From the NCBI GenBank assembly GCA_018697195.1, contig CM031857.1:62626069-62690068 (forward strand): a stretch of 64,000 nucleotides of DNA, in the 5' to 3' direction. The stretch comes from Certhia americana. Its lineage: Eukaryota; Chordata; Aves; Passeriformes; Certhiidae. This document shows, piece by piece, positions 10,671-23,844 of the stretch (positions within the stretch are counted from its first letter, which is position 1; every line of letters starts with the position of its first letter). A model generated the notes under the pieces. It had not been told where the DNA came from. It saw only the letters and a list, made by a program, of their open reading frames with translations, and did not search any database. The translations under genes and the position numbers were made by a program.

Positions 10671-13600
10671 ACGCTGTGAAATTGTGGAACTAGAGCAATC
10701 TTGCAAAAATGGAAAAGGTTTCAATGTTCAGCAAATTTTGTTAAGTAAGCCATCGCTACTGTATTGACAAAATTACCTAAATAAAAATGCAAACTAGCAG
10801 AATAAGTATGGTGTCAATAAAGCAGCAAGATACTTGGTGTTTAGCCCAGTGATGATGGAGAAAAACTGCACCTCAGCTGGCGTGATTCTTCTTTTACACC
10901 ATGAACAGAAGTGTTATCATTTCTCATGAGTGCCAAAACAGACAGGTGGCCAAAATGTTATTTACTACAACCCATGACGTGAATGTAAATCATGAAGAGA
11001 GCTGGTATATAGCAATGTCTCAAATAAAAAAATTATATTGTCTGAGAGTCACTTCAATATATTTCTTTCATGCTGTAAATGTTCAGGTTACCACATACCT
11101 GCCTTCTCTCTTCTGTCTCTTCATAGTTCTTTCTTTCTTGCATATCCAGACCCCAAGTATCTTTTAATATACAACACCAAAATTAAGATCCTAAGCATGT
11201 GCTATACACAAGCAAGACCCCTGAAGAATTGGCATCCCATAGAGATTACTCAAAAGAGCAAGGTACTTTTCTCCAAGCTTCCTGTATTCACAAATGTTTG
11301 ACTATCATTCCTTTATTTTCTTAGATTTATTTTCCCATTTAATGATCGACAAATAAATTTTTTATTACAGCAAAAAGTAGAATTAAGAAGTACTCTGATG
11401 CCACAGCTGAGAGTTTTTCTTTATTTTCTATTGTTTAAAATATGTTTTATATGTTTATATGTTGTGATGCACCATTCTCCGTCTTGATATTTTCCTTTCT
11501 AATTTGAAAACAACTGTGCACTTTCAGTCCCATTCCACATTATCTAGAACCCATGAATTGGTGGATGATGTTTTTTTTCAAATAATTAACAGTGTAGATT
11601 TAAAACTGAAGTGTCTAGTGAATCATGCATGTTGCAGCTCAGTAAGCTGAGGAACTGAATACCAAGCAGATTCAACAACAAAGACTCTTTCTGTAACCAC
11701 TGCACTGTTTTATTTTGTTTCGTGTTCATAAATTTTCAAAGTGGCAAACAAGTGTTTTAGTAATTCATTGCCCGTTGACTTTAATGAGAATAACAGCCAA
11801 AATTCATTGCATGAATTAAAAGCATAGCTCTTGTTGAAGAAATTTGTATGGCAAATAATTGAACAAAATTCAGATTGCATATAATACAACTCTACACAAT
11901 CACAAAAAAGTAGAAAAAATTGCAAATAAAAATTGAGACAAGAAATTAATATGATAACAGAGAAACTAATGTGATAATATGATAACAGACAACAAAAATA
12001 TTTTTTAAATGCATGTTCATTCAGTGAAAAATATTATACCATTGACTTCAGATGACCTGCGACAAATTAAAGGACATGATCCACAGATTTATATGTCTGG
12101 AGATCCTTCTTATTTACTAAAACTATGCCTTTTTAAATGTTTAATGAGTTTATTATGTAGGCCTATTTCCTAATTTTTTAAGTTAAGTTCATTAATTTTT
12201 TGAGTAATAAGGTACATGTATATAACTGACTTTTCCATTAACATCTGGCCCGTTATTTTTCAGCCAGATCAGGATTATACCTTATAAATTAAACAACATT
12301 AACAAGCATAACAACTACTTGCATATGCAGGACTCTTAGTGGCCTACCTAATATCATTGCAATATCATTGTTGTTGATGTAATAATCCTTTATAACTTTG
12401 TAAATATATGTTTGTGACATTTGAATCCACCCTTTATATTGGTTATTAATTTTTATGCCTTTTTGGGGGTTATTGTCAATTTTCTTCCTTTTTATATTTT
12501 TTCCTCTCTATTTAGATAATTAAATTGCAGATGTGAAATATTACAAATTAATCTTTAGTGGTTTTTAGAGCATCAACATTGTAGAGCACAAAAATGTGTA
12601 GAAATGTCTGTGTTAAATAGCAAAAATACAGAAAATCTCAAAGATTATTTTAACGATATACGAAAGCTCTATCTCAGGCAACTCTCCATGTTTCTTCTGA
12701 TCATATCCACATTTACCTGAACTGGCAAACTCTAGGAGACTAAAAGCTAAGAAGACTTTTCTTTATGCATAACTACATTGTCTTTTTAGGTAAATTGAGT
12801 TCAGAATAAGTTCATTCTGCCTGCAGTTTCTCTCAGTTTTTTCATCAGGAAATGCCAAGGAAGGATTTAGATGATCTCTGTCTCCTAACACCATCTATGT
12901 TGCATTGTCACAAGGACAATTGGTAAAGGCAAGCTGCCAAATCAGAAAGGGAGCAGTGGGACACATCTACAGTACGTGGGGGAAATCTGTAATAATATAA
13001 TTAAAGCAACAAAGAATTGGCTGGTCAAATGTAAATGTCTATTTTAGGCTGAGATTAATTGTTCTCTGAAGCCCGCTGGCTGTACCAAAGAGCTGAAACC
13101 AGCTGACAGGACAAGCCCAGTGAAATGCTGAGACCCTGCAGTCAGGTCAGTGCAAGGTCTACAACCTTTTAATACTAATAGCCAAATTATGTTTATCAGG
13201 ATGGACCAATATTTATGTGCTGAACTACAAAAACATTAAATCCAAGATGTGAGCAGTGACCAAATCAGCAGGAGCATTTGAATTATGTACTACTCTTTTG
13301 TTTATCTACTATTAATCTAAGTTGCTTTGAAAACATGATAGGTGCTAGAGACTCCAAATTTTGGGTAGCAATTTAAAATTTTAATTTTACCCCAATAACC
13401 TCATAGTGGACATACATCTTCTCTCATGTGTCCACCATCAGATTGTAATGATGAAATATATGCTGTAATTTTAAAAACTTTATCTTTTATGTAAGTCCTT
13501 ATGTAACATAATAATGTTTGTTTGTTTTGTTTTACTAAGTATGTGTACATCATTTTACTAAGACAACATCTTTTCGGCAGCATTATTTGGAATTAATATT

Positions 13601-16600
13601 TCTTTGGCCCCTCTGCATGCTGAGGTTTAATGAACATTTCACTATGAGGCCTAATATAGCTATTATTAGTAAAGAAAATTGATAAATACCAGTAGTTCCC
13701 ATTCTTACAAATATTGATTGTTTGGTATGTATCCAATTAACTTTGTTTTCAGAATACTACTCGGTAACATAAATTTCCAGCTCCTCTTAAAAGTTATTCG
13801 TGGCCAATTTTGTTAAAATTTCAATGCCTGTTCTTAAGATCACAAGGCAGATTAAAATCAACGAGACATTCAACATATCACTTAATCCAACCTAAAAATA
13901 TATCCTGTAGATACAAACATTAAGATTTTCTGCCATAACCATTTGAGACCTTAAATAGACTGGATTATAATTATATTCTAGTCCATTTTAAACTCTCATC
14001 ATGTGATCACTGAGAAGAAGAATTTGAAATCTTTTAGACATTAGGGTGGCAGGTACATACTGTTGTATATTTTTGATTAAACTTGTATTCATTTTTCTGT
14101 TGGTAGGAAATTAATGAACTGCTTACTCGCCCCTTTAACAAAAAGAAAGCGAACAAAAAAAAGGCAAAACATAGGCGCTACATTTTGTCATTTTGGAGTT
14201 TTTCAGTTCTTTATACCCTCCTTTTGTCTTGGATTGTACTTTCTTAACTGGCAGGTAATTTAAATATTATTGAGTGTATTTTTCAGAACTATTTGTTTAT
14301 TGGAGAGATGTATCATCATTTGTTGCTTCTGGGAAAGGGCAGTGTGTGTGTGGGAATATCCACATATTTACAGATTTGGGTGTGCATTTGTTTGTTTTTC
14401 AAATACAACATCTAGAATTAATTTGCTGGAGTCATAATATATATGTTTATGATTATCAAATATTCCTGCTGAAATTTCCCCTTATATTTTACCCTTTCAC
14501 TTTTCTTTCATATCTAATGTAATTTTAAGTTATGCATTTAACTTTCCAATAGAATACCACTAAGGAACATGTTTGCAGCCTAAAAAAATAATTGTAGCAT
14601 TTGTTTTCAGATTATCTATCTTGTCTATAAAATATCCATAAAAAGAGGAAGAGGGAAAGAAAGGGAAAGATCAAGTAGCTTGTGCGTTTTCTGCAACAGA
14701 ATCCACTCCTCTCTTTTCCTTTTCTTAATAAGTCACTCTAATCACATATTTATTTTAAAACAGGTGTTATTTTTTCATAATCTTGGAAGAATATTTAGAT
14801 CATCATAAAGCCATATGTTCCATGCAACACTCCTTAATTTATTAAGAAATGAGAAAGCAGTTAGTTATAGTGAATGGCATTTTCTGTTATCCACCAGGTT
14901 TACAAATTTTCAAGTATTTATTTGAAGATTTTATTTAGAGATGTCATTGTTATTGTTACACCTCAAAGTTCACTAAAGGTAGAAAATATTTAATGTCTCA
15001 GTACCCTGCAAATTGCTCGAAAAATTCTACTAATGATACATCTTCTCCTTTGACTTTATGTTCTTAGAAAGACTGCCATCCTGATAATGAGCATAGATTA
15101 ATTAAAGCAATGGTCTGATTTTTGGCAACAGCTGTGAGAATCTAAATTGTTCTGTGGATAGTGCAAAGTACATAGATAAGATACTTCAAGGTGTCAGTGG
15201 TCTTAATTAGTACATACAAAACATGTATGAGAAGCCTATTTGTTATATTATCCTTAAATTAACCTGAAAGCTTTCTTTATTTCTATCTTTCTGTTTCACT
15301 TTCCAGTTTTTTGGTATGTGTCTCTGATGTTATTTTCCACCAGTAACATTCTATCTAATTTGAAGTAGAATATGTTTAAAGTTGTGGGTTTGAAGTGAAC
15401 TACCTATTGTCTTAATTTTCTTTCAGACAAGACTGACAGTTGAGCCTTTACTGAGAATTAAAAACTCTTTTCAGTAGTGGACAATAAAAGATATCTTTCT
15501 CTTCCATCTTCATAGTGATGAGCATTCCATTTTGGAATCTTGTTAATATATAGATTGTGGTTAGCAGCACCATAGCAGTAAAAAATTCAAGCAAATTCAG
15601 AATGAGGGCATCTCTTTATTTATAAAACTAAAATCAAATCACCACCATCTTCTCCCAGAACATTGCTTAATGTGATGACACCTGAAACAGTCATGTCATA
15701 TCAGCCACCTTCAAAATTAATCTCTAAAGCCTGATATATCTCACAGAGTATGTCTGTCCTCATAAAGATGACTTACATTTATAAATGTTTTCTTTAGGAG
15801 TTGTAAAGGGGAGATTAAAAAAAATATGTGGTACAGCATCAGAACTTTGTCTGACCAAACTAAAATAAACCTGAATTGCAAACCCTTTCAATTAATATAT
15901 TAAATTCTCCAAATATCACTGGAAGAGGTGCTAAAGAATGGAAGAGGTGCTAAAACAGAAGATAAGAAAAAGAAAGATATAAGGTGGGGTTAAAAACACA
16001 AAAAAAGGAAAAATATTTTTTAATTGCCTTAAGCAGAGAGAGAAAAAAATTACATTACTGTCCAGTTGTTAGAGCAGTTACTCTTTCCTCAGTGACACTT
16101 AGATACTGCAGTGATATATGCTACTATAAGAAGAAGAAACTAACAAGCTAGATAGAAGAAATTAAAATAATATATGACCTGCCTTTGGTGGCAACAGGAT
16201 TAGATCTTGAGTCACTAGGTGTCTGATTAGAATTTTTTAAGAGCTTGCTGTTCAAAATTTTTGTTTTAATTTATGCTGATTTCTTTTTGTACCATTTTGT
16301 TATTTACTGGTGATTGTGAATAAGGTTAACACATTGAAATTTGTTATTAAGGGTCAGTCCATGGTCATTTTGCAGAAAAAAACCTGAGAGCACTTTTAAA
16401 TTTTGATTCCAAATAGAATGCAGCATTATCAAGATAATGAGAGTGAAATCTAGTGCACCTAATTTGGCAAAAAGGCAATCCAGGCCACCTAAAGAAAGTT
16501 TAATTTTTCAATAAAGCCAGTACAGGGCTACAAACATATTTTAAACTAATAAAGTGAAATCCAGAACACCTTAGTCAGCTGCTTACATCTTTTTGTTTGA

Positions 16601-17060
16601 AGGCCTGGACACCAGTGGATGACAATAATTACATTAAGCATCCTTGCTTAATGTAGGTTAGGTGTCCTTCAGATGACTACAAGGCTCAGCAGACCTAGAC
16701 ATGTTCCACTGCAGATGGGATTACATGGACTGATTCCCACTTTGGTTTTAGAGTTCAGTAGCTGTGGCAACTAACCTAAAATGGGGGGAAAAACAACCCA
16801 GACAATCTACGCAGTTGATACTTAATTATGTTTTTAATCTGTCATACTTGAAATAGAAGGCAATGAGAGACAATTACTATGGAGCACACAGTAAAATGCT
16901 TAATGGCTAACACACTCAAATGAAGGTTGATATTTTTCTCTGTAAATGATTCCAGAAAGAGAAAGGTTTAAACACTTATATGTTCCCAAAGATAGTAAAT
17001 AGTTACAAAAAACTTGTCTGGCTTTATTGCATTGCATGAAAACAACTTCTGGTTTAAGTT
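10671..17060. other. Long AT-rich unique stretch, no gene seen
   Basis: Six kilobases without a recognised transposon or gene. A 19-bp unit GGAAGAGGTGCTAAAGAAT is duplicated in tandem at 15921-15955. Degenerate copies of a motif like CCATTGACTTCAATGG occur near 11771 (CCCGTTGACTTTAATG) and 12037 (ACCATTGACTTCAGATG). A purine tract lies at 14640-14670. The remaining open frames are short and AT-biased. Confidence 0.6.
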
Positions 17061-17370
17061 TGGGGCGGGTGCTGATCACATCTCTCTGATGACCAGAAAT
17101 AGCACCCAAGACAACAGCATGATGCTGTATTGGGGGAGGCTAAGGCTGGATATTAGGAAAATGTTCTTCATTCAAATGGAGGCTAGGCACTGGTCGGGCT
17201 CCTCAGGGAAGAGGGGAGTGGGAAGTGTTAAGCCTGAATAAATTCAAAAAACAATGCTTTGGACAATGCTCTCAGGCACGTGGTGTGACTCTTGGGGATG
17301 GTCTTGTGCAGGGTCAGGAGTTGAACTGGATGATTTTTGTGGGTCTCTTCCAACTCAGAATATTCTGATT
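17061..17370 (+). mobile_element. CR1 LINE 3' fragment (CR1-X-like), forward orientation
   Basis: About 310 bp of CR1 in forward orientation. Recognisable blocks are GGCTGGATATTAGGAAAATG, AGGCACTGGTCGGGCTCCTC, TTTGGACAATGCTCTCAGGC, GGTGTGACTCTTGGGG, GTGCAGGGTCAGGAGTTGAAC and TGGGTCTCTTCCAACTC, ending AATATTCTG. The 3' end without ATTCTATG octamers and the CTCAGGCACGTGGTGTG block fit the CR1-X type, by memory. The open frame 17014-17241 translates the C-terminal part of ORF2 with changes and is not functional. It is the only forward CR1 in the window. Confidence 0.88.
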
Positions 17371-19087
17371 TTAAGTTTTTGTGGAAGACGTGATTGTTGA
17401 AAGAGTCATGTTAATCTCCTAAAATAGGTGAGAATATAGTAAAGAACTATTTTGTGCAATTTTTTTCCAGTAAAATGTTTCCAGTAGTGTTATGACAATG
17501 CAGTCCAACATAGTCATATTTTTTATGGGAAACAAACCTTGTTGGAATCATACTTTCCCTTGAAAATGATCTCTTGAAGCTGATAGCCTCTGATCAGAGC
17601 TTTGGCTGCAAAGCTGTGCTCAGCAATTAAGCTAACATTGGCTGAGTACAGTGGATTGTCAGTGCTTGAACTTCCCCCATGACTTTCTTAAAAGTACAGA
17701 TGTAGGCAGTAGTTTTTATAATGAGTTTGCAGAGATCAAGCTCTGAGTGATATCAAATAGTGATGATTTTTAAGTTTTTTGAGAAAGGAATTGGTGTTCT
17801 GTAGCCAGAAATGAAGTTATGTATCATAAAACGTGTTCTGGTGCTTATACACCTCTGCTATGTACAAAATCCCCCCAGCAAAACCAAGCTTCCTGCCATA
17901 ACTTATCTATGTCCGACATGTTACCCACTTTTTATTTTATGTAATAGTTTAATCTCCATATTGGAATGGCCTTTGCATTTGGGAATACAAAGATTATCTG
18001 AAATGAGCAGGTGTGGCCCCTAATTTAGGAATCTTCACTAAGAATTATTACTAGGCAGAAAAACTCCAGGATTCTGTCTTGTAGGTATCCTTCCATGCCA
18101 GGCAGTTCAACAAGAATCACTGCCAAAAGGTGGTGCTGAGGCATCCTCCATTTTGACATTGCCTCAAGGAAAGCTAAGCTAAGGGTTATGAATTATAACT
18201 TTGTTCCCTTCCATTCACCTCTTTCACCAGTATGAGTGGAAATTCTGAGGACAGGATGAAAAATCTAGATTGATGACAATAGATTAGAAGGCAAAATGTC
18301 TGCAGTAATCTACGCTTTTAGGGTGACTTGAAACTTGCACTACGTCTTTGAACTCGAACCTGTACAACCTTGTACCTTGTGCCTTTTCTGTGTATGAGTG
18401 TAGCAGGACACAAATTAAATATTATTCAGAAATGGATTTTCAGTTAATTGTAAGGAGTACAAGATCAGAACTTTATAAATGCAAACATCCGAAGACATTA
18501 TTATAAATATTTAGCTTTTTTAAAAAATGCATTAGATTTTTGAAATATTTCTCATAATATTTTTACATTGCAAGTCATGAAAGATTCAGAGTGATGAGAC
18601 AGGTGTCATCACTGACTCAATAATTTAATACACAATTTGGGGAATAAAGGGACTGTTTAAAGTGGCAAAGTATTTTTTATTTTTGCCACAGAGAGGTAAA
18701 CACTGGCTTTGCAGCCATCCACAGCATTCCTCCTTCAACTTTCACATCTTGATTGTATCAACATCAAATTGCAACAAGAAAAATCCTTAAAATAAACCAT
18801 ATTTACTTCCAGACCTCAATAAACTAGTTTCCTAAGAGAAAGAAAGCAAATAAGTAGGTCTGTAACTCACTCTGAAGTAGAGCGATTTGTACTGTGATGT
18901 ATGGATTGTATTAAGAAGCTCAGATACATTTGGTTTTACAGTGTCAGCTGTCTAAATTGTAGACAAATATGTTTATAAACAGAATTATTGGCTCACTATA
19001 TCAACTAGTAATTTGAGGTTTTCCCCACTTGGACTCAGTCTAACAGCTATTTCTTCCATTAAGACTGCTCCAGTCTTTCCCCTTATG

Positions 19088-19088
<1 letters not shown>
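17371..19088. other. AT-rich unique sequence, no gene seen
   Basis: No recognised element. The part 18060-18400 is slightly richer in GC but shows no coding frame. Confidence 0.6.

Positions 19089-19118
<30 letters not shown>
19089..19118. repeat. Poly-T tract of 30 bases
   Basis: A run of 30 T follows CCTTATGC. A separate A/G-rich tract at about 19190-19240 (A runs, then GGGGGAGGAGGG) lies downstream. Minus-strand open frames with lysine runs here are artefacts of the tract. Confidence 0.95.
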
Positions 19119-19119
<1 letters not shown>

Positions 19120-20277
19120 TTAAATGGGATAACATAAGTTCCAGACAGATGTGAAATTTCTCCTTGATGCACAACTTCTTTACGCATAAAGAAAAAAAAA
19201 AAAGAAAAAGGGGGAGGAGGGTGCAGAGGGAGGGTAGGGAAAATGTTACCCTGATAGCATTCAGGTTTTTTATTTTTGTAGACACGAATAGGTGGCCCAT
19301 CATTTTTGCTGAATATGTTAAAAGACAATAGCTATTGCTAAGAATGACTTTCTGCTTGTCTTGGACTTCTGGGATTGTACAAATAAGGTTCCAATCAGCA
19401 ACATTTCTCATGTCCTAAGTAAAATTTTGTCATGGTATTGAGCCAGCAATCTATTCAGGATGGTATGTAGTTTTGCCACAGGGCTTTAAATAAGTACAGA
19501 ATTGGTATGCTACCTTACATGTATTATAAAAAATCAGAGCCTCTCATAAAGGAAATCAATGACCATTACATTTAAGTAGATACATAGCAAAGCCTACATA
19601 CTCTATTGGCAAAGGCAGATTGTTTGTTCTTCTCATATAAAACTTGGCAACTTGGATTAAAAAAAAAGTGCAAATAACAACTCTCGCAATAAACTGCAAA
19701 TATGAAATCCCCACCAACTGCATTGGAATCATAGAATCTTATAACAAACACGTTTGAACTTTCTAGCTCCATCTATAATTCCCATATGTTACTGGCATTT
19801 GCTAACTGAATTATGGGATCTCAGTAGCCACAGTCCTAATTGTACAACTATCTGCTATTATTAAACAAGTTGAATACTAGACTATTTGCCAAAATTTGTC
19901 TGTCAAAGGACACAGCTTAATTGTTACCTAATATTCATTGTATTCTATTGTTAATTTTCCTCTTTCAAAGATCACGTAACAGATTCCAGTATCATTAAAG
20001 AGCTTAGACTCTTATGCACTTGCAAAAACTGTCAATCTAATTTTGAGAATGAATACAAAATGCTTTTGTGAGTGGGGAAAAAAAAAAATCCTTTAAAATA
20101 TATAAAATTCTATGATTATTTATCTAAATATATGGCAATATTCTTAACTAAGTAATAGAAAAATAATGTTTTACACTTTGGATATGCTTTATTTTCTGCT
20201 ACCAATACTCTTCCAGTGTTTTTCTAGAGTGTAAGTTCATAATGAAGAATAAAATTAAACCCTCAAAGATTCATCTA
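19119..20277. other. AT-rich unique sequence, no gene seen
   Basis: Apart from the purine tract near 19190-19240, no feature is recognised. Confidence 0.55.
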
Positions 20278-20360
20278 TTCACGGATTATCAGACCAGAAA
20301 GGATCACTAAAATATCTAATCTAACCTGTATGGTATAACAGTCCATGAAGTTACTCTTAA
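20278..20360 (-). mobile_element. Old CR1-type LINE 3' end, reverse orientation
   Basis: The plus strand carries AGACCAGAAAGGATCACTA, then ATCTAATCTAACCTGTATG and GGTATAACAGTCCATGAAG. This resembles the 3' end of an ancient CR1 group widespread in turtles and crocodilians (pattern CCAGAAGGGACCA...ATCTAGTCTGACC...TATAACACAGGCCAT). Only about 80 bases can be followed, and the sequence beyond is no longer recognisable. It is more diverged than the other CR1 pieces here, which fits an older insertion. The assignment is by memory. Confidence 0.6.
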
Positions 20361-23178
20361 TTTGAACCCTGTAATTTGTGCTTGTCTACAGTCTAGTTTT
20401 CAGAAGTTTGCATGGGTGGATGCAGATACAAATCTATCTAAGATTGGAAAATTCTTACTAGGAGCTGTACTTGTAAAGAATTTTGAATGACTTCTTGAAG
20501 TTTCCATCAGTAATTGAAAATCTTTTATTCTAAATGTCTTTTTATGTAATAGCTCACTGTTAGAATGAGAAATCACTGCTTTCTGCTAAGGAAATTCTAA
20601 GAAATTTACAGCACTCTGGTAACCATAGTTATACAAACAGAAAATTGCGTTACCTCTATTTACATCACTAATAAAACTACTGCCTAAAAAACATCTGGTT
20701 TTGCAGTTTCCATGGCACAGGTTTTTGTTGGTTTCCTTTTTTTGAGTACATTAACTAATTATATCAATGTTTCACTTGAGCAAGCTAATTTAGTTGTAAC
20801 ATAGACACATAAAGGTCTTTAACATATATTTCAGGTATTTTGTACAATACTAATCATATCTGAATATACCAAATAAATGCTGCTGTATTTGAGAAGTTGC
20901 AACTGTTTTACGAAGCACAGGACCTTCTTCAAATTAAGACGATTATTTTTTAAAGTTGTATTTTTTTAGGTAGGTTGAAATATTGAAAAAATTCAGCAAT
21001 CTGTAGATCAGATATAAAAGTTCTAATCCACATATGAATCTAATAGCTTTTTACTACAAGGGATGAATTTCAAGAACAGTATCAGAAACACAGAACAGTT
21101 TATGATTCAGGATTAGCTCCAAAGATGACCGTAATCTCTCTTAAATTTCTGTTTCTTCAAAAGTAAAAATCAGACTGACATTACCATAATAACAAAAATT
21201 TTAGTCCAATGTATTAATAGCTTCAGGAAAAGAGCAATTATTTTTAAGCTTCTAGACCCTGTGGTTATGGTGTTGTGACAATAATTTTCAAAACCTTGGG
21301 ACATCTAAATTTTATCCTCATTCTGGCCTTGAACACTGCTGTCTTTTAAAGAGAAACTGAACCCTAAATTAAGCTTATTGACCTATATTTTGAAATGGAC
21401 TTCAGCTTGGTTATGTGCTATAACCACATTTACTTAAAATTCCTACAGCTTTTAAGTAGGTGTTTACTAGTGGCACAGATTGTAGTGAAGAATTTTCATC
21501 TCTTAAGTAAAGTGTACAGGGATACAACACAGGGATATAATCTTATTAAAATACAGTTTTAACCTCTGTATGTCACATAAACATTGCAATATAGTATAGT
21601 TATATTGAAAAGCAGTGAGGCTTGTACTATTCATCTTTCAAGCATCTTTTTTCTCTTCTTTTTAGATGAAACTCCTATTAAAACCTCAGCATAGCCTGTT
21701 GGAGCAACACTTACAAAATGGTATGGGAAGTTCTGTTAATGAGTTCTTGCTGATCACCTCAAGAGGAAACAGGTGAAAGTTTTTCACTGCATTATTTTGC
21801 ATGCTGCTGTCAGAACTCTCTGATAGTCCACAGGCTAGTTAAAAACATTTTCTTCTGGCTTTCCTAAACCACAGGGGTTCTATTTCAAACGGTATCTGGA
21901 AAATAGATGAGTTATTTAAAACTGTAGAATGAACAATTTCATAAAACTCTGAAACAGGCACTGAGATACTGAAAAAGAATTCAGGAAACAGATTGTGGGG
22001 AATGGCTTCCACGTACTTTAGGTGACATATAATTCCCAAATGATTGGATATGTAATCTTTTAGATCTGTTCTGCTAGTTCTTATCTAAAATAGATCATCA
22101 GTACTATTTTTCAGTAATAATGTAATTCTAGAATAAAAATTGAGGTCTTAGTCTTAATACATAAATAATAATTAAAGAACATGGAGTTTTTTAGAGTACT
22201 GCATTTTTATGTCACAGGAATTAAAAGAAAAAGATAACAAAGGTGTGATTTAAGGAAAATGGTAAGGGTCCTGAAAACTGCTGTGTGCCAGCTGCAGAGC
22301 TAGCATTTTTCCATAGCACCAAAGATGTTCTTCTCCAGATAATGGAGACAATGTCTACAGTGGCTACAATAGACAAAAAAAAAAAAAACAAAAAACAAAA
22401 AAAACCCACCCACAAAAATCCTGTGGGTGCCCTCCATGTCTTTTTACAAAGAGAGGATGTCTGGAGTGAAGGTAATACAATCACATTCCATATATGAATA
22501 CTGGTAAATTTAATGGAAGGAAGTTTACAGAAGAATACCTGAGACTGAAATTTTAAGTGAAAAAAAAAAGAGTAAGTAACTTTTCCTGTGAAAACTTCCT
22601 AGTCATTTAGCATCTGAAAACTAATCTCAGCAGATGGAGCTGTAAATTCCAAGTAGAATGAAGAAACACTCGCACAAGTATCTTCACAACGCTGTCATCC
22701 TGGCTCTGTAGCATGCACAATTTGCTGTTTCATTTTTTCCCAGTTAGGTTTATAATTTTAACTTTATAGTTAATGCTACTTTAAGAGAACTTCAAATATT
22801 AATACTAGATGAAAATTATGTAAGAAGTATTTTGTGACTGATTATGGTAAAACAGTTGCAAAGTGCTAATCTGCAACTTGATTTACTGGGCATAATATGC
22901 GACTAGCACAAACCAGTATGCCTAAATAGAATCTCAAAATACACTAAGGAATTCACAACTATGAACTCTTCATTCCTTTATTCAGCAAAAAACTGCCTAA
23001 AATATCTGTTTTAAAATGTTGTAGGAGAAAATTTGTAATAATTTTTCTCTCTGATTTTCAGCAATTTTTTTTCAGGTAACGTCTCTTGTCTCTTCCTTCT
23101 GATTATTGACAACAGTGATTGTTCTACCTTATTTGTTGTAGAAGAGTTTACAATATAAAGTATTTTGCTTTTTTGCTG
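20361..23178. other. AT-rich unique sequence, no gene seen
   Basis: No transposon or gene recognised. An A-rich tract with C runs (AAAACAAAAAACAAAAAAAA then CCCACCCAC) lies at 22376-22412. Confidence 0.6.
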
Positions 23179-23244
23179 CCTTGTACTGAACATATTTCTC
23201 AGCTATACATTCTACCTTGTACTGAACATATCAGCTATACATTG
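23179..23244. repeat. Two-copy tandem duplication, about 33 bp
   Basis: CCTTGTACTGAACATAT is followed by CAGCTATACATT in both copies. The first copy has four extra bases (TTCT) between the two blocks. The translation of this region shows the repeated peptide LPCTEHIS, but there is no other sign of coding. Confidence 0.85.
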
Positions 23245-23460
23245 TCTCCCTTGTTAGTTTTACATTGCTTTCTTCTGGTTCAGCCAATACCTAACTCAGT
23301 TTGAACTAAAGACAGGTTCTCATTCAAAAAACATACTGAAGTCTAGCATGACTACAATACTATCACTAAACAAGTATATGCTTACGAAAACAATCATAGA
23401 AGTAGAGAAGCCTCACATGGAATAAATATGTAATCTTATATTGTCTGCTCTTTTATATCT

Positions 23461-23844
23461 ACATTTGTGATACATAGATTCTTGTCAGCAGTTAGGCACC
23501 CACACAGCTGCTTGCTCACCCTCCTCTCCTGCAGGATGGGGAAAAAGTGGAAGGGAAGAAGCCTCATGGACTGAGAGAGACTGTTCAATAGGAGAAGAAA
23601 AAGTTGAGTATACAAGAAAAGAGATAACTTATTCACTGCACCCTACCGGCAGCCTTCTCACTTGTGGGGCAGAGTGGAAAAAAAACAACAAAAAAAAATC
23701 CCCTTGAAGTTGTGAGGGTCTTGTTCAGCAACAGTAAAAAAATAAAGGTGTGTTATCAACACTATTTTAGTCACAAATCCAAACCACAGCACCATACAGT
23801 CTATGATAAAGGTAATTAACTCCATCCCAGCCAGATCCAGTGCA
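23461..23844 (-). mobile_element. Internally deleted solo LTR (family A, copy 3)
   Basis: A reverse-oriented LTR of the family at 17-590 and 9474-10061. Its left part matches the LTR 3' end (CACACAGCTGCTTGCTCACC, CAGGATGGGG, GACTGTTCAATAGG, TTATTCACTGCACCCT). Its right part matches the LTR 5' end (GTGTGTTATCAACAC, AGTCACAAATCCAAACCAC, AATTAACTCCATCCCAGCCA). About 200 bp between these are missing relative to the full-length copies, and an A-rich tract sits near the junction. ATATCT occurs immediately outside both ends (23455-23460 and 23845-23850), a perfect 6-bp target duplication that supports class II (ERVK-like) integration. The exact left boundary is uncertain by a few bases. Confidence 0.8.

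Noticed and set aside
19727..19745. AATCATAGAATCTTAT, resembling a reverse CR1 3' end
   Set aside because: The following bases do not continue with the GGTTGGAAGGGACC block expected of CR1.
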